A stretch of 64,000 nt of DNA, from assembly GCA_029243025.1 (NCBI GenBank), contig JAQWSU010000011.1, positions 47,990 to 111,989 on the forward strand, read 5' to 3'. Under the pieces are notes generated by a model. It was not told where the DNA came from and searched no databases. It saw nothing but the letters and a program-made list of their open reading frames with translations. Source of the stretch: Pirellulaceae bacterium (lineage in GTDB: Bacteria > Planctomycetota > Planctomycetia > Pirellulales > Pirellulaceae). The position numbers were made by a program, and so were the translations under genes. This document shows, piece after piece, positions 54,613 through 63,440 of the stretch (positions are counted from its first letter, which is position 1; each line of letters opens with the position of its first letter).

Positions 54613-55710
54613 ATGACCGTCCGATGGCCTTCTTCACTGTTGTTGGCATTTTTTTTGGGGTGGGGGATCACGTGTAGCGCTCAGGAGCCCCGTGAACAGC
54701 GCGACGATACTGCGCTCGTGCGACCGCTGGCCAAGTCGCCGTTTGGCCATCCGCCGTTTGAGGATCGGTTCGCAGTCCGTTCGCCAGATCAGACGATTGT
54801 ATTCTTAGGCGGGACTTCGACTGTCGATCGCCAAACGCATGGGTATCTCGAAACGCTATTATCACTTTCGTATGCCGATCGTTCACTCCGATTCCGCAAT
54901 CTTGGATGGGAAGCGGACACGGTTTTTCGACAACAGCGTCCTCGCTTTTTCTATACGACGGAACGATTTGAACGGGGCGTCAAGGATCAGCGACCGCTGG
55001 TGCCGGCGGACATCGTCTTTCTTGAGTTTGGGCAGATTGAGTCACTGGACGGTCTGCAGCGACTCGACGAATTTCAGGCAGCCTATGCGCGGATTATCGA
55101 GGAAGTCAAAGCGCGAACCGCACAAGTGGTGATCGTGTCGCCGGCTCCATTCCTGCCGATCGGGCCAGCAGCCCAGATGGCTGTCCGTCGAAATCAAGTC
55201 TTAGCTGCCTATGCCCAGCGCATTCGTCAATTGGCGGAGCGTTTTGATTGTCTGCTAGTCGATCAATTTAGTGAGTTTGTATCGGTCGACGCGACCGACG
55301 CTCAGAAGCTGAGTTCGACAGGAATCAGGTGGACGTCCTATGGACAGTGGATGTCCGCCCTCTATATTACCCGCCAGCTAAGTGCGACCTCACGACTAGC
55401 GACCGGATTCGACGTTGTTCAGCAGCGGTTTGACAATGAGTTGGCGGAAGTGATTCGCCGCGAAGTCCTGGCGAAAAATCGATTGTGGTTCCAACAATTT
55501 CGTCCCACCAACTGGGCTTTCCTCTACGGCAACCGTCAGGACACCGAAAGTTCCTGGGACATCGGCAAAAAGAATCGGTGGTTTCCTGGCGAGGTCGAAC
55601 AGTTACCGGAGATGATCGAGCGAGCGGAGCTGCGTATTCGGTCGCTCGTTGTAGGTGATAATTCGGTCGAAGCCGAACAGGCTGGCTTCCGGCTCGCTCG
55701 GCATAATTAG
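54613..55710 (+). CDS. Exported SGNH/GDSL-like protein without the classical catalytic Ser block
   Basis: Exported protein of 365 residues with a signal peptide (1-24, GWGITCSAQE). It has the SGNH fold of the planctomycete type: VFLGGTSTVDRQT (where GDSL would lie), RFRNLGWEADTVF, ADIVFLEFGQIES and VIVSPAPF, then the late RLWFQQFRPTNWAFLYGNR block. The canonical GDS serine block is GGTS, and FGxNE is FGQIE, so catalysis is doubtful; the planctomycete subfamily usually lacks the nucleophile too. The last residues (AGFRLARHN) are antisense to the truncated SCO1 gene, so a deletion junction near 55680 has probably given it a foreign C-terminus. It is coupled to the DUF1080 gene. Confidence 0.82.
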   Translation: MTVRWPSSLLLAFFLGWGITCSAQEPREQRDDTALVRPLAKSPFGHPPFEDRFAVRSPDQTIVFLGGTSTVDRQTHGYLETLLSLSYADRSLRFRNLGWEADTVFRQQRPRFFYTTERFERGVKDQRPLVPADIVFLEFGQIESLDGLQRLDEFQAAYARIIEEVKARTAQVVIVSPAPFLPIGPAAQMAVRRNQVLAAYAQRIRQLAERFDCLLVDQFSEFVSVDATDAQKLSSTGIRWTSYGQWMSALYITRQLSATSRLATGFDVVQQRFDNELAEVIRREVLAKNRLWFQQFRPTNWAFLYGNRQDTESSWDIGKKNRWFPGEVEQLPEMIERAELRIRSLVVGDNSVEAEQAGFRLARHN

Positions 55711-56101
55711 CGAGCACTCCCGGCGTGTCGAAATCAGGATCGACGCTGATGCTAACCAACTGAATGTCATCACGAGACGGATGGGTGGACAACTCCTCTT
55801 GCAGCAGTGCAAGCTCATTCGTTTGTGTCGGGCAGGTCAGCGGACAGCGTGTAAAAATAAAGGTGGCAACCCACACTTTTCCGTTCAACTGCTCGAATCC
55901 ATATCTTTCACCATTCTCAGTCGTCAGCGTGAATGTCGGCACGGTAGATAAGACGCGTGCTGATTCTGACGGCTTCAATTTCTGAGCCTGTGGAGTTGTC
56001 GAATTCAATTCAGACGGCGACTCATCCTGACTACAGCTTCCTAAGAGCAGGAGGGCCAAGCCGCACACAACTTGAAGTTGTCGAGGCCGGAGTGATTGCA
56101 T
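55682..56101 (-). pseudogene. 3'-truncated SCO1/SenC-type gene
   Basis: From ATG 56101 the frame codes a lipoprotein signal (LALLLLGSC), then the SCO fold: VPTFTLTTENGERYGFEQLN, KVWVATFIFTRCPLTCP with the copper-binding C-P-L-T-C motif, and SISVDPDFDTPGVLANYAER. About 40 residues before the expected end of the family's second helix, and well before the conserved histidine ligand, it passes into sequence antisense to the SGNH gene near 55680. The frame then runs on in meaningless sequence to 55367. SCO proteins insert copper into cytochrome c oxidase; without the histidine this one could not. I read it as a pseudogene from a deletion. Confidence 0.82.
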
Positions 56102-56612
56102 GTTACCTATCCCTCGTTGTAACTCGTTTGAACGACACCATAAGGGCGTTGTCGTTCGCAACGCGAGTATCCCGTCTCGTCTCACTTAAAAACTCGTAAG
56201 CGTTTGTTTGAAAGAAATAGTGACGCAGACTGCGATCATAACTCTCTCTGGCTATTATCGCTACTTTCATCTCGGCAAAAGAACGAATCGAGCTTCCTGA
56301 AGGCCTGTCTTTGCCAAAAAAATTCCTGCCAAAACCTGATGGTGCTGCAAAACTGGCTCGTGGCATAACCAGTAAGTTCACTGATCTGTATAGAATACAC
56401 TGTAGGATCCTGAACGGGATCCTGAACGGGATCCGACCGCTACCGATTGCAAGGCGTCGTTACGAAAGCTGGCCGGTGATCGATTAAAACGATGCAGAGC
56501 GGTGGTGGGCCGCGCGGGGGTCGTTTCGTAACCGCTTTGCCCTTGATCGACTACCATAAGGGTCAAATCAGTACGGCGCGCCGCGTACCAAAATCAAAGC
56601 TCAGCTCAGTCG
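56102..56612. other. Intergenic region
   Basis: A 511-bp spacer between divergent pseudogenes. It contains tandem copies of GGATCCTGAACG at 56405-56416 and 56417-56428 and a partial third copy. Nothing else recognisable. Confidence 0.55.
56405..56434. repeat. Tandem repeat of a 12-bp unit (2.5 copies)
   Basis: GGATCCTGAACG occurs twice exactly (56405-56416, 56417-56428), then GGATCC begins a third copy before diverging. Confidence 0.8.
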
Positions 56613-57248
56613 ATGCGTGATGATACAGATAGTTGGAAATTCGAAATATTTATGTTTTCAGGTGGGTTGCTCCCCGTCGCCTTGATGCTCACCTTATTGT
56701 CTGCTGGGGCGCGGGCCGCCGAGGAAACCTGGTGGCATTTTTGTGGGTCGAACGGTAACGGGTACACGACGGAAAAAAGTCTGCCGCTCGACTGGAATGG
56801 GTCCCAAAATGTGGTCTGGAAAACGGCGATACATGACCGTGGATGGTCATCACCGGTCATTGGGAGTAATCAAATTTGGCTGACGACAAGCACGAGAGAT
56901 GGACAGCGGATTTTTGCCATTTGCGTCAACAAAGATAGTGGAAAAATCGTTTGGAAACACCGGCTTCCCCGCAAGTATTCGGCGTCACCAGTTTAAGCAG
57001 AGAATCGTATCCATCTGTTCAACGAAGACGCAACAACAACCGTGATCCGCCCCGAAAGAAAGCTGAACATCGTCGCCACCAATGAATTTGCCAATCAGCG
57101 CCTTTTTGCCACTCCAGCTGTGGACGGCGATGCATGGGGTATTCGCACGGAAAACGGTCTGTACCGAATTGAGAATGGTGCAAACCTATGGAAGAAATTC
57201 GGGAATAACGACGCACCTGCTCGGACTCACCGCAGATTCAACGACTGA
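56613..57248 (+). pseudogene. PQQ-type beta-propeller gene with internal deletion and in-frame UAA
   Basis: The first part (56613-56993) has a signal peptide and the beginning of a PQQ-like propeller: WWHFCGSNGNGYTTEKSLPL, NVVWKTAIHDRGWSSPVIG and KDSGKIVWKHRLPRKYSASPV, then UAA at 56994-56996. In the same frame the sequence continues as the last blades: AENRIHLFNEDATTTVI, then FANQRLFATPAVDGDAWGIR and ENGLYRIE, the normal C-terminus. A full protein is about 430 residues; here roughly half is missing between HRLPR and KYSASP, and the UAA replaces a residue that is normally Tyr (TAT/TAC to TAA). It is therefore broken by one large in-frame deletion plus one nonsense mutation. Confidence 0.85.
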
Positions 57249-57397
57249 GCATTCGGGTTCGAGTTGCGCGCCAAGAGGCGACAAGATCATGACTTGCCGA
57301 GACGATGTGCGTAGCTTCACTCAGTTCAATAGATTCGATCCATCAGAGAAGACTTAAGGCACGATGATCAACACTCCAGTCGAGTCCAGGCAACGAA

Positions 57398-57505
57398 ATG
57401 AAACGAATTCAGCCGATACTCGTGTGTGTTCTTGCTGTCTGTATAGTTTCCGCAAGAACAAAGCGAATTAAGAAGGAGGAGGTAGGCAAGCGATGCAATT
57501 GGTGA
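57398..57505 (+). CDS. Possible 35-residue leader ORF or signal-peptide relic
   Basis: An ATG at 57398 starts a 35-codon frame, MKRIQPILVCVLAVCIVSA then a lysine-rich tail, ending at 57505. It looks like a free signal peptide and overlaps the first codons of the hydrolase gene at 57493 in another frame; the GGAGGAGG of that gene lies inside it. It may be a leader that couples translation, or a remnant of a lost gene. It has only a poor ribosome-binding site of its own. Confidence 0.3.
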   Translation: MKRIQPILVCVLAVCIVSARTKRIKKEEVGKRCNW

Positions 57506-59304
57506 AACTCGCCCTGATTCTAAATCTGCTAGGTCCCTCGCTCTATACGGAAGAGAGCTTGACACCCTATCAACATGCGGACGAAGTTCCGCAAACGGTG
57601 AGTGAGCTTTGGAAGGACTACGATGCGCGGAAGGAAGGGCTCGACATCAAGGTTATCAAAGAGTGGAAGACCGCTGGAGTTGTCACCCGTTACCTGACTT
57701 TCAAGGTTGGAACGTTTCGGGGAGCCGATGCACGGATCGCCGCCTACTACTGCTTTCCTGACAATGGCCGGAAGAACGCAGCGTTTGTCTGGAGCCATGG
57801 CGGCGGCCAGCGAGCGGAGCGGGGACGTGGGATTTATTTCGCGAAGCAGGGCTTTGCGACGATTGACATCAATTGGCTTGGCAGGCCCATGGAGCTTGGA
57901 ATCGATGTGAACACCAACTGGGGAAAGGTTGATCCGACGCAAGGCCCGCGCTTTTACTCTAAAGCCTTGAGGAAAGGCTGGAAACCGAACCTTCAACCCG
58001 ATGAGTGCTCCATTGACCCAGTCCCCAGCCCGCGCAATTCCAACTGGTTCCTGTTGACCGTCGCGGCCAGACGAGCCATCACTTTTCTAGAACAGCAGCC
58101 GGAAGTCGACCCGGAACGGATCGGTTGTGCTGGCTACTCAATGGGCGGCATGATTACGGCGCTGACAGCCATTGATTCACGGATCCGGGCGGTGGTTCCC
58201 TTTGTGGGTGGCTCGGGATTCAAGTATGTGGACTTCCCGGGAGGAATCACAGGGAGCAGCATTCGGCAGCACTTTCAAGATTTGGAGCTGTACAAAAAAA
58301 CCATCGACGCTAGCGCATATTGGCCGCTCGTGCAATGTCCCGTGCTCTTTATTAGTTCGTCCAATGATTTTCATTCGGCGTTCGAGCGGATTTATCAATC
58401 GATGGATTTGTTGAAACATCGAGATTGGCGCGTCAGTACGAACATTCATCAGAACCACGGACCTGGACCTGAACAGTGGGTATTGTTGAATCTTTGGTTC
58501 AATCAATATCTGAAGGGCATTGAGCAGAACTTACCCGTTACACCGCCTTCGACGTTCAGCGTGGATGCCGACCGGGCTACGTTTACTGTTACTCCAGCTG
58601 ATCCATCCCGTTTGGTTAGCACGGAGATCTATTTCAGTTACGACCCGAATGCGAGAACTCGGTTTTGGGGGAGAGCCGAGGCAGAGCGGGAAGGTCAAAG
58701 CTGGTCGGTAGGGTTGCCGGTCTATGCGGATCTACCAATCTATGTATTTGCCCTATGTCGATATCGTCTTCCGCATCTGGTACAGCTTGAACATGGGGAG
58801 ACTTCAACGTTCGTATTGAATTCTGCCGAACATTCGATTGTTCCGGATCAAGTTAATCTGAAATCACTGGCAACATTACCAAAAACTCATGTGTTTGAGG
58901 ACTTTCGGAATGGTATGCAAGACTGGTCCTCAAGAGATCAAAGAAGCATCAGGACTTATAAGTTTCAGAGTCCTGATCTTGATCGGTCGAACCACAAGAA
59001 GCTTGCTTTCACGATTGATCCCCAAGGAAAACGACTTTTGCTTCGACTGACGGCCGAAAGTCGTTTCCTGGCCAGGGCCGATAATCTTGGAGACTTTACG
59101 CTGGTTAAAACGATCGAAGGTGACGGACCGCAGCAACTCATTATCGGTACAGATGATTTCAAGAGCGTCAACGGAAAGCCTCTCGAATGGTCGAAGATCG
59201 CGACATTTCAAATCGCAATCGTTGATGAACAAAGTAAACAGAAAATCGACCTCACCTCCAAACAAGGCCATGCCGTCTTGCAGTTGATCGAATTAGTTGA
59301 CTGA
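57493..59304 (+). CDS. Exported alpha/beta hydrolase (acetyl-xylan-esterase/dienelactone-hydrolase-like) with C-terminal beta domain
   Basis: Hydrolase of 603 residues. The short hydrophobic N-terminus (LVKLALILNLLGPSLY) is a signal peptide. The core (about 80-350) has the oxyanion strand FVWSHGGGQRAERGRG, the nucleophile elbow CAGYSMGGM (S216), and a probable Asp in VLFISSSNDFHSA with a His in IHQNHGPG. A beta-rich tail (about 360-600) of two sandwich-like modules (TFTVTPADPSRLVSTEIYF; VFEDFRNGMQDWSSRD) may bind carbohydrate. GGAGGAGG at 57475-57482, 10 nt before ATG 57493, is the strongest ribosome-binding site in the window. The family removes acyl groups from polysaccharides or opens lactones; the substrate is not fixed. 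A 35-codon frame overlaps its start. Confidence 0.88.
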   Translation: MQLVKLALILNLLGPSLYTEESLTPYQHADEVPQTVSELWKDYDARKEGLDIKVIKEWKTAGVVTRYLTFKVGTFRGADARIAAYYCFPDNGRKNAAFVWSHGGGQRAERGRGIYFAKQGFATIDINWLGRPMELGIDVNTNWGKVDPTQGPRFYSKALRKGWKPNLQPDECSIDPVPSPRNSNWFLLTVAARRAITFLEQQPEVDPERIGCAGYSMGGMITALTAIDSRIRAVVPFVGGSGFKYVDFPGGITGSSIRQHFQDLELYKKTIDASAYWPLVQCPVLFISSSNDFHSAFERIYQSMDLLKHRDWRVSTNIHQNHGPGPEQWVLLNLWFNQYLKGIEQNLPVTPPSTFSVDADRATFTVTPADPSRLVSTEIYFSYDPNARTRFWGRAEAEREGQSWSVGLPVYADLPIYVFALCRYRLPHLVQLEHGETSTFVLNSAEHSIVPDQVNLKSLATLPKTHVFEDFRNGMQDWSSRDQRSIRTYKFQSPDLDRSNHKKLAFTIDPQGKRLLLRLTAESRFLARADNLGDFTLVKTIEGDGPQQLIIGTDDFKSVNGKPLEWSKIATFQIAIVDEQSKQKIDLTSKQGHAVLQLIELVD

Positions 59305-59546
59305 GAGCGGAGCAGAGGACGTCGCTTGAGCCCTCATCTGGCGGGATACCCTTTTGGCTGCTGTTGCGTGGGTGCCCTGGAAACGACCGCTTTGCTATCT
59401 CATGGTCCACTTCTGATGGAGGGTTAATTGAGTTGTTCTCTTCGTGTTGTTAGCGAGAGATTGACAAAGGTTTTTCGCTGTGACAAAAGATCCATGTGCA
59501 TGGCGTCAGCGTCGTGATTCGGTTCGAATTCCTGCTGTTTACATGA

Positions 59547-61298
59547 GTGAAAAAAAATGTTATTCCACGGTTCGTTTCTAGCCACCTGAGGGGTCGTGTC
59601 ATTACTACTCACCAATCCATCAGCGAAGATGCCACAGAGCAGCCGCCAAAGCCAAGGTTGCGAGTCGGCGTATTGGTGGATGAGCTAACGCAGCCTCGAT
59701 GGAAATACGAGATTCTCTTAGGCATTCTGAAGTCTGAATACGCTGATATCGTTGTGCTGGCCTGCGAACAATCAGGGGCTCTTATTCCTGACCCTCTCTC
59801 GCAGCTCTGGCGAAATCGTCGTGAACTGTTTTACTCGCTTTACCGAAAAGTGGACGATCTTCTTTTTCGAGCGACCCCCGATGCTTTCGAAGCAAAGGAT
59901 CTCAATCAACTAGAGCTCGACTGTCCAATCATTGAGATGGACACAAGACAGGCAGGTGCTGCAAAATATTTTGCGGCGAAGGATATCGATCGCCTTGTCG
60001 ATTCTAAGCTGGACGTGTTGTTGCAGTTGAGTAGTTCTGGCTTGCAAGGTGATATCTTACAAGTCGCCCGTCACGGTGTTTGGTCGTATCATTTTGGTGA
60101 GAGCCCATCCAGCCGAACTGAGTTGGCTTGTTTTTGGGAAGTGATGACCGGTAGTCTAATGACCCGTTCGGTGTTACAGCAGATCAAGGAAAAACCGGAA
60201 GACAGTCACATTCTATATCGCTCGTATGCGAGTACCGACAAAAAGTCAGTGCGGCGCAATTGCAATAACGTGTTTTGGAAGTCGTCGGAGTTTGTTGCAC
60301 GCTGCTTGCGGGATCTGCACGCGTCCGGGAAAGTTCCGAGCGTTTCGAATTCGGGTGGGTGTCGTCCTGATAGCGATCGGTCTCCTGAGGTGCCAACCAA
60401 TTCGGTGATGGTGCGCATGACGAGTCGAATCGCGGCTAAGTATTTACGCGAAAAATGTTGTGATCTACAGAGTCAGGGTCATTGGACTCTGTTCTATCAA
60501 ATCGAGAAAGCAAACTCCGCTGAATTGGCCCCCCAACTAGATCGCTTTGAACGGTTAGTGTCGCCCAAGGATCGCTTTTGGGCTGATCCGTTTGTTTGGT
60601 ACCGGGATGGTAAGCATTATATTTTCTTCGAAGAGTTGATCTATCAAACAAACAAAGGGCATATTTCCGTTCTCGTAATCGATTCGGACGGAAAAGTTAG
60701 CCCGTCGCAACCGGTGCTTGTCACCGACTATCACCTTTCCTACCCTTTTCTTTTCGAGTGGGAAGGTGAGCTTTACATGATTCCGGAAACTCGGTCAAAC
60801 AAGACGATTGAGATACACAAATGTTTGGAGTTTCCGCACAAGTGGGAACTTCATGAAACCGTGTTTGACAATGTTGAAGCTGTAGATGCGACGCTTTACG
60901 ACGACGGAAGACGCTGGTGGATGTTTGTTGGCATGGCGGTGTCGGGTGCATCAAGCTGGGATGAATTGCATCTGTATTACGCCGATAGTCCGTTCGGCCC
61001 ATGGACACCCCATCCACGTAATCCCGTTAAATCAGACGTGCGTTCGGCGCGACCGGCAGGCAACCTGTTTCGCTGGAATGGACAGCTTATCCGACCAGCG
61101 CAAGACTGTGGCCCGCTTTACGGCTATGCGATCAGTTTCAATAAGATTCTCCAGCTTGATCCAGAGACCTATGAGGAAGAATCGATTGGCCGAATTCTTC
61201 CCAGTTGGGACGAGTCTCTGCTTGGAACTCACACCATCAATCGCGCGAAAGGACTCACCGTGGTCGACGGATTCTTGCGTCGATCCAAGTGGCGGTAG
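59547..61298 (+). CDS. Formyltransferase-like domain fused to GINT1-type (glucosamine inositolphosphorylceramide transferase-like) propeller
   Basis: Cytoplasmic protein of 583 residues from GTG 59547. The N-terminal half (about 36-265) has a Rossmann-like formyl/methionyl-tRNA formyltransferase-type start (LRVGVLVDELTQPRW, then LDVLLQLSSSGLQGDILQVA and GVWSYHFGE). The C-terminal half (about 320-575) is the five-bladed-propeller-like domain seen in plant GINT1 and bacterial sugar-modifying proteins: FWADPFVWYRDGKHYIFFEE, then YPFLFEWEGELYMIPETR and GQLIRPAQDCGPLYGYAISF. Such fusions occur in exopolysaccharide loci, so a role in sugar modification is likely. Here it is isolated, with a good terminator right after the stop. 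The start is the weakest point: no clear ribosome-binding site is visible before GTG. Confidence 0.82.
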   Translation: MKKNVIPRFVSSHLRGRVITTHQSISEDATEQPPKPRLRVGVLVDELTQPRWKYEILLGILKSEYADIVVLACEQSGALIPDPLSQLWRNRRELFYSLYRKVDDLLFRATPDAFEAKDLNQLELDCPIIEMDTRQAGAAKYFAAKDIDRLVDSKLDVLLQLSSSGLQGDILQVARHGVWSYHFGESPSSRTELACFWEVMTGSLMTRSVLQQIKEKPEDSHILYRSYASTDKKSVRRNCNNVFWKSSEFVARCLRDLHASGKVPSVSNSGGCRPDSDRSPEVPTNSVMVRMTSRIAAKYLREKCCDLQSQGHWTLFYQIEKANSAELAPQLDRFERLVSPKDRFWADPFVWYRDGKHYIFFEELIYQTNKGHISVLVIDSDGKVSPSQPVLVTDYHLSYPFLFEWEGELYMIPETRSNKTIEIHKCLEFPHKWELHETVFDNVEAVDATLYDDGRRWWMFVGMAVSGASSWDELHLYYADSPFGPWTPHPRNPVKSDVRSARPAGNLFRWNGQLIRPAQDCGPLYGYAISFNKILQLDPETYEEESIGRILPSWDESLLGTHTINRAKGLTVVDGFLRRSKWR

Positions 61299-61302
61299 GC
61301 TG

Positions 61303-61334
61303 GCACTGAGCCTGATGGCTCGGGCAGTGCTTTT
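61303..61334 (+). terminator. Rho-independent terminator
   Basis: GCACT (61304-61308 region) pairs with AGTGC, and GAGCC with GGCTC around a TGAT loop, with a small GGGC bulge, followed by TTTT at 61331-61334. It begins 5 bp after the stop at 61298. Confidence 0.55.
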
Positions 61335-61409
61335 CAGACCGCAGCCGAAGGATCCCCTTGAGCTGCTGGATTTTCATAACCCATGCGTCGCCACGCCGAT
61401 TTCAGGTAA

Positions 61410-62426
61410 TCACTTGATGGGTTGTGCTTTCGGGAATTGCCAACTGCCGTCCAGGATTTCTTTTCGAGGTTGGTACATCCGCACAACGTAATTCCAACCG
61501 GGTGTTATCGGCAGGTTGTTGATGGCGTCGGGACCGGATCCGAAGTTGATGGTTACGCTGCCGTCCGCGTTTTTATCGGCGGTTACATTGTTGTAGGAAT
61601 AGACGTCTTGATCGTTCTGTTCCATGAAGCCGTCCTTGTTGTAGACGGTGATCGACCAGAAACCATCGACCGGTACGTCCTTGACGGTTATCGAGTGAGC
61701 CGTCTTACCATCATTCTTGGCCGGAACCACGTTGTCGTAGGCGGCCGCTTCGTCAGGATTTCCGCCCCAACCGTAAGCGGTACCGCACAGGTGAAGGATC
61801 GGGTTGAGCTTTGCCTTGTCACCGAACATTCCCTTGGCATTGGGTAATGTGCTCGCCAGCACATTGATGGCTTCTCGGACTCTTTTCAGCGATGCCTCAT
61901 CCCAAGCGGGAATCTCAAAGTTTCCAGGACTCTTTTGCGTTGTTTTGATCTTGTCTTGTGCAGCGTTGGCCGCTTTTACATCTGCCGGATCGTTCGCATC
62001 GACAAACGTCCGAAACAGGACGAGCACGTAACGGGTGCCGATCTTTTCTTGGGTGAGTGTGAAGTTGCCGGAACCGTGCTCGACGGGAAGTATCGAATGA
62101 TCTTGATTGATGATTTCCATGGATTGGAAACGATCACCACAGTCCGGTTTTTCGATGGTGACTGGTTCAGTGAGATCGAAGAGTCCGAAAGAATAGAGCG
62201 TGTCACGATTCATTCGGATAATGTCTTGTTCGTCGATCCGTGTGGGTTCGCGCAGGTGAAGAAATTTTCCGAAGGCTCCCGACTTCCTGTACCGATCGAG
62301 TGTCATGTCGGTCTCTGCACGGCAAAAATTCAACACGGTCACGGTTTCCGCCGCATTGAGGCTGTTGATCATTAGGGCAAAGAAAAATCCTGCGAAAATG
62401 GCGCTGGGTCGAATGGGGGTGGTCAT
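61410..62426 (-). CDS. Exported DUF1254/DUF1214 family protein
   Basis: Protein of 338 residues with a signal peptide (1-26, FFALMINSLNAAET). It has the DUF1254 region (about 35-150: NFCRAETDMTLDRY, MNRDTLYSFGLFD, MEIINQDHSIL) and the C-terminal DUF1214 region (about 235-330: VPVDGFWSITVYNKDGFMEQ, YSYNNVTADKNADGSVTINF and NLPITPGWNYVVRMYQP). Both domains are complete and in the usual order. Function is unknown; members are secreted and widespread, sometimes linked with carboxylate or sterol-type metabolism, but nothing here supports that. It converges on the formyltransferase fusion with an 111-bp gap that holds its terminator. No partner gene adjoins it upstream. Confidence 0.9.
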   Translation of the reverse strand: MTTPIRPSAIFAGFFFALMINSLNAAETVTVLNFCRAETDMTLDRYRKSGAFGKFLHLREPTRIDEQDIIRMNRDTLYSFGLFDLTEPVTIEKPDCGDRFQSMEIINQDHSILPVEHGSGNFTLTQEKIGTRYVLVLFRTFVDANDPADVKAANAAQDKIKTTQKSPGNFEIPAWDEASLKRVREAINVLASTLPNAKGMFGDKAKLNPILHLCGTAYGWGGNPDEAAAYDNVVPAKNDGKTAHSITVKDVPVDGFWSITVYNKDGFMEQNDQDVYSYNNVTADKNADGSVTINFGSGPDAINNLPITPGWNYVVRMYQPRKEILDGSWQFPKAQPIK

Positions 62427-62865
62427 GATGGGCTTCGCTCTGCGTTGGATTTGCGTACCGGACTGGTGGGTTTTAGGCTTTCTAGGGGGAAAGCCTCAGG
62501 CCTTGGTGAATCTTCGAATGGTGTTGATGAATGCTGTTTGCGAATCATGCTCATGGACTGTCGAGTGCTTCATCCGAAAAATTATGTAACAAACTCGCGA
62601 AGATTACGAGAGGTGGATGGCAGGTAGAAGAAATGAATTCCAGCGCATGCGATGAAGTTCATGAATCGGTTGATCTTACCGGTTCCATTTTCGCTGAAGG
62701 CTTGAGTCGTGAACGGGTAAATCACCCGCGCAGGGTGGCCATCGTGAGGTGCAATCTCGCTGAATGGCGGTAGTTCTTTTGGCAATTTGACGCTTTTTGA
62801 CGCCTGTCTCGATCGTCCTACCGGTGCCACAGATGGCGATCTGCATGTGATTTTCACTCGCTGGT
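62427..62865. other. Intergenic region
   Basis: A 439-bp spacer with no supported gene; it holds the promoter of the DUF1254 gene, not recognisable by eye. Confidence 0.45.
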
Positions 62866-63309
62866 CTAGATTGATTTCAGCTGATGAGCTTCCAGCGTTA
62901 CCAATGTTGCGCTGCCACCCATTGCCTTGATCGACACTTTATTCGCATCAACCTTGTTCGGCCCGCGTTGGCTAATAAAGACTCTGCCATCGTTACCGAC
63001 AACGTGGGTTAATGATCGGTCGGCCAACATTTGAATGCTGATCCGGCCGTTGATCGGTTTGAGCGGAGCCTCATTTAGTTTTTCATCCGTCGCGTCATAC
63101 TTGACCGTGCGGCCTGGTAACTTCAGTTGGATCGCTGCGACAGATCCGATTTCCACAGTACATCGAATATCTAGTAGATCACTATTTACTGGTAGCTCGA
63201 CTGATTGGTCAGCTGTGAGTGGTTGGGGTTTTACCTTTGCTGGTTGCATGCCCCAAGTCATGTTGCCCAATAGGTGCGGATTCGGGAGATCAATAACCCG
63301 CGAGGCCTA
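62866..63309 (-). pseudogene. C-terminal fragment of a GH32 (levanase/invertase-type) glycoside hydrolase
   Basis: The minus-strand frame (first in-frame stop upstream at about 63310) reads PNPHLLGNMTWGMQPAKV, then LLDIRCTVEIGSVAAIQLKL, APLKPINGRISIQMLADRS, and the closing VTLEAHQLKSI, which is the GH32 C-terminal beta-sandwich. The whole catalytic five-bladed propeller is missing and a stop precedes the fragment; the first ATG at 63270 lies inside the domain. This is the 3' remnant of a fructan-hydrolase gene. Its neighbour upstream, the FGE-like gene, is transcribed the same way but is unrelated. Confidence 0.75.
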
Positions 63310-63440
63310 CAATAGAAGGCTCAAAATGACGTTTTGAAGGTGGGGAGTCGAAACGATCGTTTCAGGTACCATCTCAGGGGAGGTGTACTTGAAGGCCCTA
63401 ACAGACGATTAGCTGGACAAGATTCCGCCAAGATGATGCA

